Source: Lasiodiplodia sp. COLG20 (Eukaryota > Ascomycota > Dothideomycetes > Botryosphaeriales > Botryosphaeriaceae). Taken from it: DNA of 64,000 nt. Location of the stretch: the NCBI GenBank assembly GCA_009801085.1, contig VNWV01000001.1, positions 2,046,001 through 2,110,000 on the forward strand, given 5' to 3'. The notes beneath the pieces were generated by a model. That model made no database searches. It worked only from the letters and a program-made list of their open reading frames with translations, and had not been told where the DNA came from. Below, in pieces: positions 11,826-22,783 of this stretch (the first letter of the stretch is position 1; every line of letters starts with the position of its first letter). The position numbers and the translations under genes are program-made.

Positions 11826-13666
11826 ATCACTTCCAGCCCTTGCTTACGAGACGTGAGTTTCTCACCCACAACCTGTCGCCTGAGACTAACTTACGCTTCC
11901 AAAGTATTTTGCACGCAGAAACAACGTTGAAATCTGCAGCAATAGCAGCTAGAGTGTCATCCGGCACACGCCTGATCTTCGCCACACTTTCAGCGGAGAA
12001 GCAATCCCCCGCCCGAAAACTCACACGCAAAGCTTGAGCACGTAACGCATGGAAAGAACGGAGAGCACAAGTGCAATACGGAGGAAACCGAATGAAAAGG
12101 CTTTCAAGAGTGGCCGGATCGATGGTACCCTTGACAGGGGCATAAGGGAAGCCACGATAGACTCCAAACCCACGGGGCAGAAAACTTCGGTCCTGCCTGA
12201 ACACTTCGCGATGTCTAGCGCAAAGTGATACCGCACGGTCACATGTTGCACATACGAAAGCGCCGTATACTGCAAAGAGCTTTGTCATTCGCAGAGCAAA
12301 GTTTTCTCGAGTCAGACGCAGAAGGCTGCCATTCCGTCAGTTTGTGATATTTATGGACTCTAGTTGCAATAATAGCCCCCACTCAGCCACATTTTTCATA
12401 CTCAGCTTGGGACTCTCAAAGACGTCTCGTTGCCAAGGTGGAAGTTTGCGGGAGCTCTGCATTTGCAAAGATAAGCAGCTTCATAGCCACAAGATCATAT
12501 ACATAAACGTCAGTGACGTTTCCTTCAGTTGCAAAGGAGATTCGATCAGAGGCGGAGATCCCATGACGATGCCCGAGTACCCACTTTGGTAGTCAGAAAG
12601 TAGGCGAGCGGAAAAAAAATAAATAAAAAGCGCACGTGAATTGCGCCACAGCCGCAATCGACAGCCAATGTAACTTGATTCTGCCAGTGTGCGGAGTCTC
12701 GTCGGATCGAAACTTTTTGCGTCAGTCAGGGTCCAGTGGAAGCGGGCTGATTGTCGTTTAGCCACTTGCATGATCATCCAATCTGAATTCTGAAATGCCT
12801 TGGTGTGTGTGTGGCTGATTTGACTTTTCCGTGGCAACTGCAAGCGCTGCGCAAAGCGGCAAGCAAGCCGGCAATCGCAGGGCAGCGTGTGACGGCGGGC
12901 AACAAGCAGCTGGCAGGGCGCGATTTAATCTGATTGATTGATTGATTACGGTGGAGATGATGGGGTGATGCAACAAGCGAGGCGGAGTGGGACTACGAAT
13001 GCTGATAAGATCGGCCATAGCCCGGCTGATGACAGCCGAAAATTCAGCATCGGTGCGAATATCGGCGCAAAACGCTGGGCTTCGGGAGGTTTCCTTATGG
13101 TTATCAGATTCTGCGGGAGTGCCTGATGATTCGCTCGTATTCGCGCATTGGCCTTGGGACGGCGACTGCGGCGGGTTCCCGGGCCTGCGAGACGGGTTGT
13201 TGGTTCGCACGATCGCCCACAAGCCCTTGGCGGCTCACGCCGCCGCGTGTCGCCAACTGCGCGCGATGCGGGTGGAGACGGGCGCCCTGGGCAGTCTGGA
13301 AGTCGATGTCGGCCCACCCTGTCGGAAACACACGGAGCGTCCATGCCAGGCACGCTCCCTAACGCCGACTGTGGTGGCCTGAGGCAGGGGCTGAGATGCC
13401 GTCGGGTTCGTATCTGGCCGGTATTCTGGGCATTGGAGCTTTTCCGCGGCAGACAGAAAGATGAATGCATGTGGCTAGCGGGCGGCACCGCGGGAGCGCG
13501 CAGTTTATGTGGACTGGCGCGCTTGTGCGGGAAGGGCCAAAGTCCGATCTTCCGGCTCGTACTTACGACCTACATCGATGTCCGAAACTTGAATGGCGGA
13601 GACATCTACACCATCTCTCAAGAAAACATGAGTGGTGATACGATATCTTATCGGCGGATCAGAAGG

Positions 13667-13675
13667 ATCAGATAA
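13667..13675 (+). promoter_or_regulatory. SreA/GATA-type motif ATCAGATAA
   Basis: Exact ATCWGATAA in the middle of the 4.7-kb spacer. A TTATC word occurs about 20 bp upstream. No gene start is recognised close by, so its target is unclear. Confidence 0.3.
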
Positions 13676-15344
13676 CTGTTCAACGTGCTTTCCAATCATT
13701 GAGGCCCAAGCGGAAACTTTATGAGTTTATTTCGTCGTCATGTCGTGGCCCCTTCTCGCAACACTTCACCACCACCTCCTCCCCTACTTCATCGTCACCA
13801 TTTGCTTTGCTCACGCCGAGCCCTCGCGATCCATCCCGATTACGCCCAGCCTCTGGACATTATTCCGCCTGGGCCGCCCAGAGCGCTGATCCGTTGGTGG
13901 CCACCATCCTTCCTATTGCTCATGAGCACGCCATGAATGCGCCTGCTGGGTGGCTTGTCCACCAGGATCGCTTTCTCCAGCCAGGCCAGTTCCAAGGCCG
14001 GTCTCGCCCACATTCGAATCCACCCGTACCCGCCTCAGCGCAACTGCAGACCAACGTGGAGCAAATGCAATATTGCAGCGAAGCCAACGAAGGAAATCCC
14101 TCTACCAAGCCGCGCGACAAGCTTTCGGCATCAAAGTCTTGGACAAGCTGTTTTTGCGCATGATGAAGTAATAGACACCACTTCATCCCATGGTAGCCGG
14201 GTCTTTCCAGAATCTCACCTCTTGAAACTTGCTCTTGGCGCCTCGGCACGAGATTACCGCCGCACGGAACTTTGCTTGATCGGACCCGAAAGAAAAGGGC
14301 AGGACCTAAAAAAGTTTATTTAGTGCGACCGGCTAGTGGGCTGACATGAAGGCGTGGGATCATGTCGGCGGGGGCCGTTAAGATCTGGGAGAAGGAAAGC
14401 TCACTTCTCGAGAATGAATGGCGGGCAACAAACTTCGATGCATGATCGACGGTCGTGGGATTTCTCGCCTTGCGTTCCTGCTTTTCATATCTTTCCTACC
14501 ATGCGCGAATGCCACGGTTCCATCGAATCCTGCCGATCTTCATGCAGAGTCTACCGTTTTTGTACAACCGAAGGGCAGTGGACCACGATCCAGAATACTA
14601 TGTACACCGGCAAAGACCACATCCAGTACGAACTAGTTTCATCATCTGCCCTTGAAACAAACGAATCGAACCCTCGGTGCCTCCCGCAGCCTCGCCTTTT
14701 CCTCCCGCCATCCTCTCGACCGTGGACCCGTCGACTATGGATCCAATTCTAAGTCGTAGATGTCATTATTGGGACTACCACACCTCGCTTAAGAAACCAC
14801 CTGCCTCATTGAGTCGTTCGCTCCGTGCTCGCTGACCACCCGTGACAACAAAGCTCTCTATAGGGCTGATGGTGCGTTTCGCCCGCTGCCTCTCTTTACG
14901 AATCGTCATTGCTGGCTGCAGGCTATACATTTCGTGACGAACGAGGCTAATTCAGCCATACACGAGGCACACACTTGAGAGTCGAATCGCTGATCGTGTC
15001 TCGCATTCGCATCTTGAGAGTGTTCGAGAAGCACCCATAGTCAATCCCACTATCAGACCATCAGCAACTACTGAATTGGGAAATCCAACCTTCTGGACTC
15101 GGATTTGGATCCGGTAGCCAAAAATACCACCCTCTAATTCCACATGTTGTTCTAGAGATACTATACGTCTTGTAGAATGCTATCAAATACCCGAGTCTAC
15201 CTTTCGTCTATGAAGTCTCCCATCTAGAAGTAATATTCTTCAGTCTTCTCTAAGCTTCTTCTTTTGCAATGACCATTTACCAGTCTTTTTACATGCCCTC
15301 TAAGCACGCTTCCGTCCAGTTTCTTTCCCTGGAACTTTCGCCGC

Positions 15345-17346
15345 TTAATCCCCATGCTCGACTGGCCCCTCTCCTTTCCACTTATCCCTCCCACCCTCAT
15401 CCTCGTCCCTGACCGGCAGATCCCGCCACATCATGACAAAGGCCACGACAAATGGTACGCTCGCCGCCGCGACGACGCACAGGCGAACCTGAGTGACACA
15501 GTACGCCTTGACAACCGCATCACGCACGTCGGTACCGGGCGCCCATTCGAGCTGCTTCCTCAAGCTGCCGTACAGCTCCTCGGCGAGGTCCTTCTTGCCG
15601 TCGGGCAAGAAGTCCCTGAGCAGTCCCGGCATGGAGGCGGTCCAGATGGCGCCGGCGACGGCGGTGCCGACGGAGGCGCCGACGGACGAGAAGAGCAGCA
15701 GCACGGCGAGCACGATGGCGAGGTCGGCGTGCGCGACGGCGGCGTTGACGGCCGTCTGGTTGGCCACGATGAGCACGGCGCCGGCCACGGCGTTGGCGAG
15801 CTGGCACGCGACCACGTCGGCCGCCGACGTCGCGTGCGCGTCGCGCACGGCGGGGATCAGGGCGAGCGCGCCGACGCTGCGCAGCGGCAGCGCCCACAGC
15901 CCCAGCCGCTTGTAGCGGCCCGTCTGGCGGATCACGTAGGCGAAGACGACGCCGAGCAGGCAGGACGTCAGCGAGAAGATGTTGGCGACGTAGCCCGCCT
16001 CGCGGATGGACAGGTAGCGCGCGACCTGCAAGTACGAGGGGAAGTAGGCGTGGTACGAGTTGAAGGCGGCGAAGGAGATGAAGCAGAGGAGGCACGAGCC
16101 TAGTACCGTGCGGTCGCCGAAGACGACGCGGTATGGAATCAGGCGTACCGGTGCGTACTTCCACTCCCATATCCCGAAGAGACACAGGCTGGTGTAGCCC
16201 GCGAGAAATTTGCTCAAGGTGGACGCTGAGAACCAGCTGTTGCCATCTGAGATAGACGGTTGTGCGCGTTGGCTAAGCGGCAGGAGGATCAGGGCAAGGC
16301 CGATGACGAAGAGGATCGAACCGACGGCTGGGCGAGTGATGTTAGTTGCGTCGTGAAAGTATGGAGGATCGTCCCATACCGTCGAACTGGACTGCAAATG
16401 TCTTTGCCTGCTGTAGCCATGGCTCCCTTCTCTTCAGTTCATTCGGCTTGAGGATACCTTTTCTGATGGCGATATGTTTCGTGTGGAACAGCAGATAGAT
16501 GATTGGGAATGAGACGAGGGGCGTGGTGATGGCAAAAATGAAATAGGCCAGCCTCCAATTCCAATAGTCTTGGAAATATTGTGCCACAGCCGGACCGGCA
16601 AAAGTAGTCACGATATACGGAGTACTCGAGAGGGAGAACGCAAGAGCGCGGTTCCTGAGGCTCGAAGTATCTGCCAGAAAAACCTGGAGCACGTAGCCTA
16701 CATTATTAGGTGCACGTCCTTCAAGTGTGGGCTGACAACGAACCTATCCCATCAAATCCGATCCAGTAGAAAACCTAAGACCGGGTCAGACCATGACTTG
16801 GCGCGAGCGGTGTAATCTTACCTGAGCAACAGCATATGTAGCTATATTTTTACAAGCCGCCATCAAGATAAGTCCTACCAGGACTAGCTCAGCACGCAGA
16901 ACATGATAAGAAATGAGGGACCCACCAATAGTTGTGCAGGCTACCATGGCCGCATAGCCTTCCCCGCGTCCCCAGATATCAATCAATTTGGCAATTGGAA
17001 CACGCGCCGCGCCCGCAATAAGGCCAGTGCTGACGGAGATTGTGGATACAAAGGCATGTTGGGAGAAGTCACTCGTGACATAAGTAACCAAATTAGAGCT
17101 GGCTTGCGTCTCCAGCGAACAGCCCAAAATGACCAGAAAGACGGAGAGATAGGCAATCTTCAGCAGGCGCGGAGTCCAGATGGAGCGAACAGCTTCAATC
17201 TCCCTCACGCCTTGCTGCGGAGGGTCGTCGGGGTGGTTCATGAGCAGAGGAGCGTCTTCGCCGGGTATGTCCGGCGTAGAGGCTCGCGAGTCGGCTAATC
17301 CTTCAGTTTCTAGGCGGCGATCGCGGGATCGTTGGCGCAGGAACAT
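15345..17346 (-). CDS. Siderophore-iron MFS transporter (SIT/ARN, MirB-like)
   Basis: Four exons on the minus strand, 16822-17346, 16744-16774 (31 nt), 16380-16697 and 15345-16327, are separated by introns of 47, 46 and 52 bp, giving 618 residues. The N-terminus is hydrophilic and rich in Arg and Asp. About 14 hydrophobic segments follow, as in the SIT family of H+-coupled ferri-siderophore importers of the plasma membrane. Family-typical stretches include SSNLVTYVTSDFSQHA in TM1-2 and, across two splice junctions, WIGFDGIGYVLQVFLADTSS. The start was chosen at 17346 (MFLRQRSRD). A longer frame upstream has no better ATG context. Two overlapping GATAAG words directly abut the start codon, and an ATCWGATAA lies 196 bp upstream. 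It shares a 485-bp promoter with the flavoprotein gene. Which siderophore it carries cannot be read from the sequence. Confidence 0.88.
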
Positions 17347-17357
17347 GATAAGATAAG
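17347..17357 (+). promoter_or_regulatory. Overlapping GATAAG pair abutting a start codon
   Basis: GATAAGATAAG lies immediately 5' of the MFS start codon (on the opposite strand). Two HGATAR words overlap by one base. A GATA factor bound here would sit on the transcript leader of the transporter. Confidence 0.35.
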
Positions 17358-17541
17358 GCGCACGAGCAGCAATAAAAAAAAAAGATGGTCGCAATGAGAG
17401 AGTCAAAGTGTTTGAACAGGCATACGCGGCTGCTGACGCAGTAAGGTCAAGGACGGTGCGCGAGGGCCTTCGGCGTGTGTCAGGCACGGCAGGCAGGGGC
17501 AGGCACCGGAATTTTCACGGCGCACAAGCGAGCAAAAGCGG

Positions 17542-17550
17542 ATCTGATAA
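17542..17550 (+). promoter_or_regulatory. SreA/GATA-type motif ATCTGATAA
   Basis: Exact ATCWGATAA in the divergent promoter, 196 bp from the MFS start and 282 bp from the flavoprotein start. Confidence 0.55.
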
Positions 17551-17831
17551 CTTTAACAGGCCTCCCCACTTCCTCGTGGGGCTACATCTCCTGCCCGCCT
17601 GACGCGCTTCTCTTTTCTCGCCCCGGCCCACTCAGCGTCCGTTGCCCACGCACCATGCACAATGCACCTCAGCCCGACCGGCTGCCTGCTTCGGCGCGCG
17701 CCTGCGCTGGACGGCCAGAGAGCAGCGATGAATAACGCCTTTAGCCGCTCTTCCCGACTCTGTCGGCGACCTCGACTTGGGATTTTGTTTTCTCGCTCGC
17801 GTGAGACTTGCGTGCGTCCAGACCGAACGCC

Positions 17832-19350
17832 ATGTCTGCCACCCCCGCCCCCGCCAGCACCAACGGCCACGCGGCTGATGAGAAGCCGCACCGCGTCCTT
17901 GTCCTCGGTGGGGCCTACGCTGGTGTCACGGCCGTCCTCGGCCTGCTGAACGGCCTCGATGGCAAGCCCATCCGCCCTGTCCAGGGCGACTCTAACAAGT
18001 CCGACCTGCCTAATCCCCGCCCTAAGAGACCCGTCGAGATTACCCTGGTGGACCAGCGTGACGGCTTCTGTACGTTCTTTCCCTCCCTCTGCAGAGAGAA
18101 AATGCGCTGAGTCATGGTCTTCCTGCAGTCCACTCTGTGGGAGCTCCGCTCGCCCACGTGGCAAAGGGTTCCGTCGAATCTTCCTGGCTCCGTCACAAGG
18201 CCCAGTGGCGCCTGAAGCGGAAGGAGCTGTCGATCCGTCACGGAAGCGTCAAGGCAATCGACCCTGATGCCTTGTCCGCTACTTTTGTCGACTATGATGA
18301 CGACAATAAAGAAGTCAGCCTCGGCTACGACTATCTGATCCTGGCCACTGGCGTGCGGAGAGAATGGCCAATTGTGCCAAAGGCCAATTCTTTTAAAAAT
18401 TACGTGATTGACGCCCAGAAGCACATCGCTGGCATCGAACTTGCCAAAAGCAGCACTGTGGCGGTCATCGGCGGTGGTTAGTATCTTATCTGATCCTGTT
18501 GATCCTCGCGGATCATCACCACTAAGTGCATCGTCCACAGGCGCCGTTGGGATCGAGTTCGCCGGCGAGATCAAGAACTATCACCCCCACAACCGGGTGA
18601 TCCTCATCCACTCCCGTAGCGAGCTGCTATCCAATGAGCCTCTTCCATCCGAGTTCAAGACTCAGGCCGTGACCTTGCTGGAGGAAATGGGCATTGAGGT
18701 CATTCTTGGCCAACGTGCCAACGTTACCGCCGAAGATGGTTTCTCTAAGATCACGCTCACCGACGGTAGGGTCATCAACGCTGGCTACGTCTTTCCTGCG
18801 GCTTCACGCTTCTCACCAAACAGCGAGTGTCTGCCACGTGACGCTGTTGATGAGAACGGCTACGTCAAAGTCACTTCCCAGTAAGGCCCCCCACCAATCG
18901 CACACGGTGGATTCAGGCTGACGACAGTGATCAGCATGCAACTCAAAGATGTCCCGAATTCGGATCGTCACTTTGCTGCCGGCGACATCTGCCTTTGGTC
19001 TGGCATCAAGCGCGCCGGACCCGCCATGGTCATGGGCCATGTTGCGGCCGGTAACATTTTCAACGCCATCCTGAAGGAGGAAGACCCCGATGTCGAAGTC
19101 AAGCCTGAAGTGTTCCCAGAGGTCGCTCCAATGATGGCTCTGGCAATTGGAGAGGCAGCAGTCACCTACCACCCCGACAGGGGCGTCCTTTGGGGCCCAG
19201 AAAGGTTGCAGCTCGTTTTCGGTAAAGACCTGGGCTGGGCCAGTAAGTTACTTAGCATGATTCAGGACGTGAACTCTACTGACGCCAGTGGCAGACACGC
19301 TGAAATTCCTCGGTCTCACCGATCCTGAACCTTCTGTGGAGGCGAAGTGA
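17832..19350 (+). CDS. AIF/FSP1-like NAD(P)H flavoprotein oxidoreductase
   Basis: Five exons, 17832-18069, 18129-18476, 18541-18880, 18935-19242 and 19289-19350, with introns of 59, 64, 54 and 46 bp, give 431 residues. All splice phases agree. The fold is a two-dinucleotide-binding flavoprotein of the AIF2/AMID/FSP1 type: an FAD-binding GxxxxG near residue 22 (VLVLGGAYAGVTAV), FFHSVGAP around 80, the YDYLILATG motif about residue 165, and an NAD(P)H-binding VAVIGGGAVGIEFA about residue 195. The FAD-contacting GDI appears as AAGDICLW near 330. There is no clear signal or transmembrane segment. Family members reduce quinones with NAD(P)H. In this setting a role in reducing ferric siderophore or in redox protection during iron loading is possible, but it is inferred only from the shared, GATA-containing promoter with the siderophore transporter. 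Confidence in the family is high and in the role low. Confidence 0.85.
18486..18494 (-). promoter_or_regulatory. GATA-type motif inside an intron
   Basis: TTATCTGAT on the plus strand (ATCAGATAA on the minus) falls within intron 2 of the flavoprotein gene. It is an exact ATCWGATAA match in an unusual place and may be chance. Confidence 0.25.
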
Positions 19351-20336
19351 GCAGTGCGAAGCAGCAATTGCTGTTCTTCTGTTTATTTAGAAGCTTCTTG
19401 CCATCATTCCTGAATAACACATAACCTGGTATCTATGCCATTTCAACGGACTTTAAATCGATCAGTGCATATATATTCTTAAGGTTGAAGCAGCAAACAT
19501 GATTTTCCAACCAACTTGAATTATTGTTAACGTAGCCCTCCATAGGAACGCTTCGCTGGCAAAACGATCTATGTGCCCCCAATAAAAATAAATCAACAAT
19601 GAAAAAGAACGATGCAAATATCTCTTAAACCAACAGCTCCTAAGCCTCTTTACTACTCTCCCGTGTCCTGATAAAATGCAGACTTTCTATATGTTCTTTT
19701 GGACATGCTGACTTCAGTGCCCGAAATCCGCCTTGCGATTCTCTCGCCAGAACTTAATCCATTTTGTTAACATGAGTCACATGGGTCGAGACACAGAACT
19801 AGGATTTGCAATCTTCTTGGCATGGTCTTAGAGGGATAAGTCGCTACACCTAAATTTCAGTGAATAACAATAGTGTATAGCTTACATCAATTAACATTAC
19901 GTTCAGGTCAGCCATCAACCGGTCCCACATCATGACACTGTGATGTAAGCCGCTCGCGGCCACGCGCAATCCTTCCGTTTCCCACGGCCGCCCTAGGAAT
20001 GCGGACGCGGACGGTTATGGCGATGGTGTGGGTACCAAGTTCGCTTGTAAGTGAATTCTAGCGTGACAAGAAGAGGCAGCCTGCTGTCGGTATCGGCGCA
20101 AGTTACAGGTTGTGGTGCAACTCGGTGGCGAGGCACTCTGTCGGTGGATGTCATGGCCCGGGCAATCAGGTAGCAAACATGGGCATTGACTCTTGCCGTG
20201 CAGCTCCCATGAGCGCGGTCCGGTCAGTACGTAAGAGCGAAGTCAGTGGCATCCTAGGCTTCGCTTCAGAAACTCGGGTTCAGAATCAAAAGCCGACAGT
20301 GCTATCACCGCTCGGGTCGAGCGCTTTGACCAGGCC

Positions 20337-20345
20337 ATCTGATAA
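20337..20345 (+). promoter_or_regulatory. SreA/GATA-type motif ATCTGATAA
   Basis: Exact ATCWGATAA, about 1.1 kb upstream of the acyltransferase start. Confidence 0.35.
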
Positions 20346-21073
20346 CGGATCAAGTTCTCGGACGTAGCGCAGATCGGTGATGGAACATCAGAGTCATCAG
20401 AGCAATTCGGGCGCGCGGGGTCCGATCATGGTACTAGTCACAGGATCTTCCTCGTATTCAGGTGGAGTGGCGGCGGTTGAAGGGATGGGTGGATGGATGA
20501 GGGTAGCCGTCTGTGGAGACGGGTGTGGCAGATGGTGGCGCGCACCGACCATGAACCTTATTCAAAGAAATCCTTTCATGCTTCCCCACCTTGATGGAAA
20601 ACAAACGAAGGGCGGAAATTGAATTTGCGGGTTGTGGCGCTAAAAAAAACATGCCGGTGACGATGATCATGCGCGGAATCGGCGCGCTGTGTTGCAAGTT
20701 TCTAAATTCCGCGTCGGCCATTTCACTTCGACCGACGCTTTCCTGCCGTTATCCCCGAGGCTGTCTGGTCGACGTCGACACAGCGGTCAGAGTGCCTGAA
20801 TTCTGCCTCGTATAAAACGCGAGACTGCTCTTGCGGAGGTTGACGTAAATCTAATATAGCGACTCCGAAATCGCTACCGGTATAGGGGCGGAAAGTGCTT
20901 ATTGGCGCCAATGTAGGCGTTGTAGGATGCGTAGTTCGCGCGAGAAGCCGAGGCACCGAGCATGCAGACTCGCTTAGCGAAACTTCTGTTTCCCCCTTGG
21001 GCACATGAAGGGCAATTTTTGGTAGCACTTGAATTAGCTTGTGGAGCGAGAGATGGTGGGACTGAGTCGGGTA

Positions 21074-21082
21074 ATCAGATAA
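21074..21082 (+). promoter_or_regulatory. SreA/GATA-type motif ATCAGATAA
   Basis: Exact ATCWGATAA followed directly by GATG, 379 bp upstream of the acyltransferase start codon. This is a normal distance for an upstream activating or repressing site. Confidence 0.55.
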
Positions 21083-21460
21083 GATGGGCGGACGATCTAA
21101 TCAGGACATAGGACCCGCGGCATTTAGCAATGCTAGGATGAACAGCAACAAGATCGCCGGGCGTGCAGGAGGCGGTGGCACCGCGGCCCAGCGCTTGCCA
21201 AGGCCTGCAAGTCAAGGCCAAGACTATACGGTGCCCGCCCAGGCCGAGGGGAGCTTGGACGGCCAGGGTTTCGCGAAAGGTTGCCGATACCCATGCCGTG
21301 CGTCAGTGTCCAAAAAGTCAGCAATGGACAGCTGCGGCCATCATGCTACTGCGCTTGGAGTGAGCTGTTGTACCTTTTTTCCTTCGTCCTTTGTGAACAC
21401 CATTCTCTTCCCCAGTCGACCTGGTAACCTTAATTTCTCTTTGCATTACTCGCACGAACG

Positions 21461-22783
21461 ATGGCGCAAGTCGAGCCAACGCCGACAAGCTCACAGCTAA
21501 AGCTGCCGCTGCAGCTTAAGCTCCCGCACCCTTGGCTCACATCTTACACCATCGCAGTTGCCGGCTTCGACGACGGCCTCCAGCAGTTCCACATCCAGCC
21601 GACCAAGGCCGCGAGCGACAATGGCCGTCCGCTGCCGCAGCCGCTGCACAAGGACGACCTGACGTGGTCAGAGCTCCAGCACGACGACACCAGCGACCTC
21701 TCCGACGCCAACAACAGCTCGTGGGCCCGCGCCCGCCGCACGCCTTTCACCACACTGCGCTGGACGGGCCAGCAGCGCCCGACGGTTGTCCAGGTGTGGC
21801 TGGCCGCCTACGCGCTGCTGACACTGCACCACAAGCGCGAGAGCATTCGCCTCGTGCTGTCCGGCGCCGGCTGGCAGGAGCTCGCGCACCAGCTGAGCCG
21901 CGTCGGACTGGTCGTCGAGCACCCGCGTGCCGGCGAGTTCCCTCCTCCCACGGCCCAGTATCTCCTCTTTGCCGGCGCCTTCTGGCAGGGCGCAGGCTCG
22001 CCCGTCGGCACAAGACCCATCTGGCTGGGCGAGGCAGCACTGGAGATCGAGGCGCAATTCCCGCCTGTGCCTTTCCAACAGGCGCCGGTGACGGTGTCGT
22101 TCGCCGAGGCGCCACGGCACACGCAGCACCTGCTCCGCCCGGCGAAGCCGACGCCGGGGAGCGTGCTGTACAGCCGCTACATCCCCCACCTCGGCGAGCA
22201 CTTCAGCATGGTGGCGCTGGACTACACGAACCCGGAGCACCTCAACTACTTCCACCTGTGGCAGAACGACCCGCGCGTGGCCAAGGGCTGGAACGAGACG
22301 GGCACGCTGGACCAGCACCGCGACTACCTGCGCAAGCTGCACGAGGACCCGCACACGCTGACCATCCTCGCCCGCTTCGACGACGTCTTCTTCGCCTACT
22401 ACGAGGTCTACTGGGCCAAGGAGGACCACATGGGCGCCCATTATCTGGCCGGCGACTTCGACCGCGGCCGCCACTCGCTGGTCGGCGACACGCGCTTCCG
22501 CGGCCCGCACCGCGTCAGCGCCTGGTGGAGCGGCATCATGCACTACATGTTCCTCGACGAGCCGCGCACCATGCAGCTCGTCGGCGAGCCCAAGTACGTC
22601 AACAGCACCGTGCTGGCCTACGACTTCGCCCACGGCTTCCACGTCATGCGCCTGGTCGACCTGCCCCACAAGCGCAGCGCCTTCGTCGCCTGCAGCCGCG
22701 AGAAGTTCTTCCAGCTGTGCCCCTTGACGTGGGACGGCGAGGACGTCGTGCCGCCGAGCCTGGACCGCTTGGCGAAGCTGTGA
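21461..22783 (+). CDS. sidF: SidF/SidL-type N5-hydroxyornithine acyltransferase
   Basis: Single exon, 440 residues, ATG at 21461. The C-terminal half (about 230-440) is the IucB/SidF-type GNAT domain: HFSMVALDYTNPEHLNYFHL, then WQNDPRVAKGWNETG, the HYLAGDFDRGRHSLVGD loop and the RTMQLVGEPKYVNS segment expected to bind CoA. Enzymes of this family transfer an acyl group from CoA to the hydroxamate nitrogen of N5-hydroxyornithine. SidF uses anhydromevalonyl-CoA (fusarinine/TAFC branch) and SidL uses acetyl-CoA (ferricrocin branch). The protein ends LDRLAKL, a good PTS1. SidF is peroxisomal in Aspergillus, which favours SidF over SidL, as does the neighbouring SidI-type ligase. Length is close to that usual for SidF. 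Coding GC is high, and two other frames are open as shadows. The exact acyl donor is inferred. Confidence 0.8.
   Translation: MAQVEPTPTSSQLKLPLQLKLPHPWLTSYTIAVAGFDDGLQQFHIQPTKAASDNGRPLPQPLHKDDLTWSELQHDDTSDLSDANNSSWARARRTPFTTLRWTGQQRPTVVQVWLAAYALLTLHHKRESIRLVLSGAGWQELAHQLSRVGLVVEHPRAGEFPPPTAQYLLFAGAFWQGAGSPVGTRPIWLGEAALEIEAQFPPVPFQQAPVTVSFAEAPRHTQHLLRPAKPTPGSVLYSRYIPHLGEHFSMVALDYTNPEHLNYFHLWQNDPRVAKGWNETGTLDQHRDYLRKLHEDPHTLTILARFDDVFFAYYEVYWAKEDHMGAHYLAGDFDRGRHSLVGDTRFRGPHRVSAWWSGIMHYMFLDEPRTMQLVGEPKYVNSTVLAYDFAHGFHVMRLVDLPHKRSAFVACSREKFFQLCPLTWDGEDVVPPSLDRLAKL

Larger units (their letters stand above)
10612..15344. other. Large gene-poor spacer with two GATA motifs
   Basis: 4.7 kb lies between the ABC transporter start and the MFS transporter stop. 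Only short, overlapping frames occur. The best is 11535-11825 (+), a 96-codon basic frame with no recognisable domain, listed separately. It holds exact ATCWGATAA motifs at 11027 and 13667 and a short GATT x4 run at 12932-12947. The length is unusual for this window and could hide a long upstream region, a non-coding RNA or a multi-exon gene I cannot recognise. Confidence 0.5.
17347..17831. other. Divergent promoter: MFS transporter / flavoprotein
   Basis: 485 bp between two divergent starts. It contains overlapping GATAAG words at 17347-17357, next to the MFS start, and an exact ATCTGATAA at 17542-17550. Co-regulation of both genes by iron is the natural reading, but it is inferred. Confidence 0.6.
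19351..21460. other. 2.1-kb spacer upstream of the acyltransferase gene
   Basis: The first ~600 bp are AT-rich 3' flank of the flavoprotein gene. The rest is the long upstream region of the acyltransferase gene, with exact ATCWGATAA motifs at 20337 and 21074. Only short frames with no recognisable content occur. Confidence 0.6.

Noticed and set aside
12932..12947. GATT x4 microsatellite
   Set aside because: Too short to be informative.
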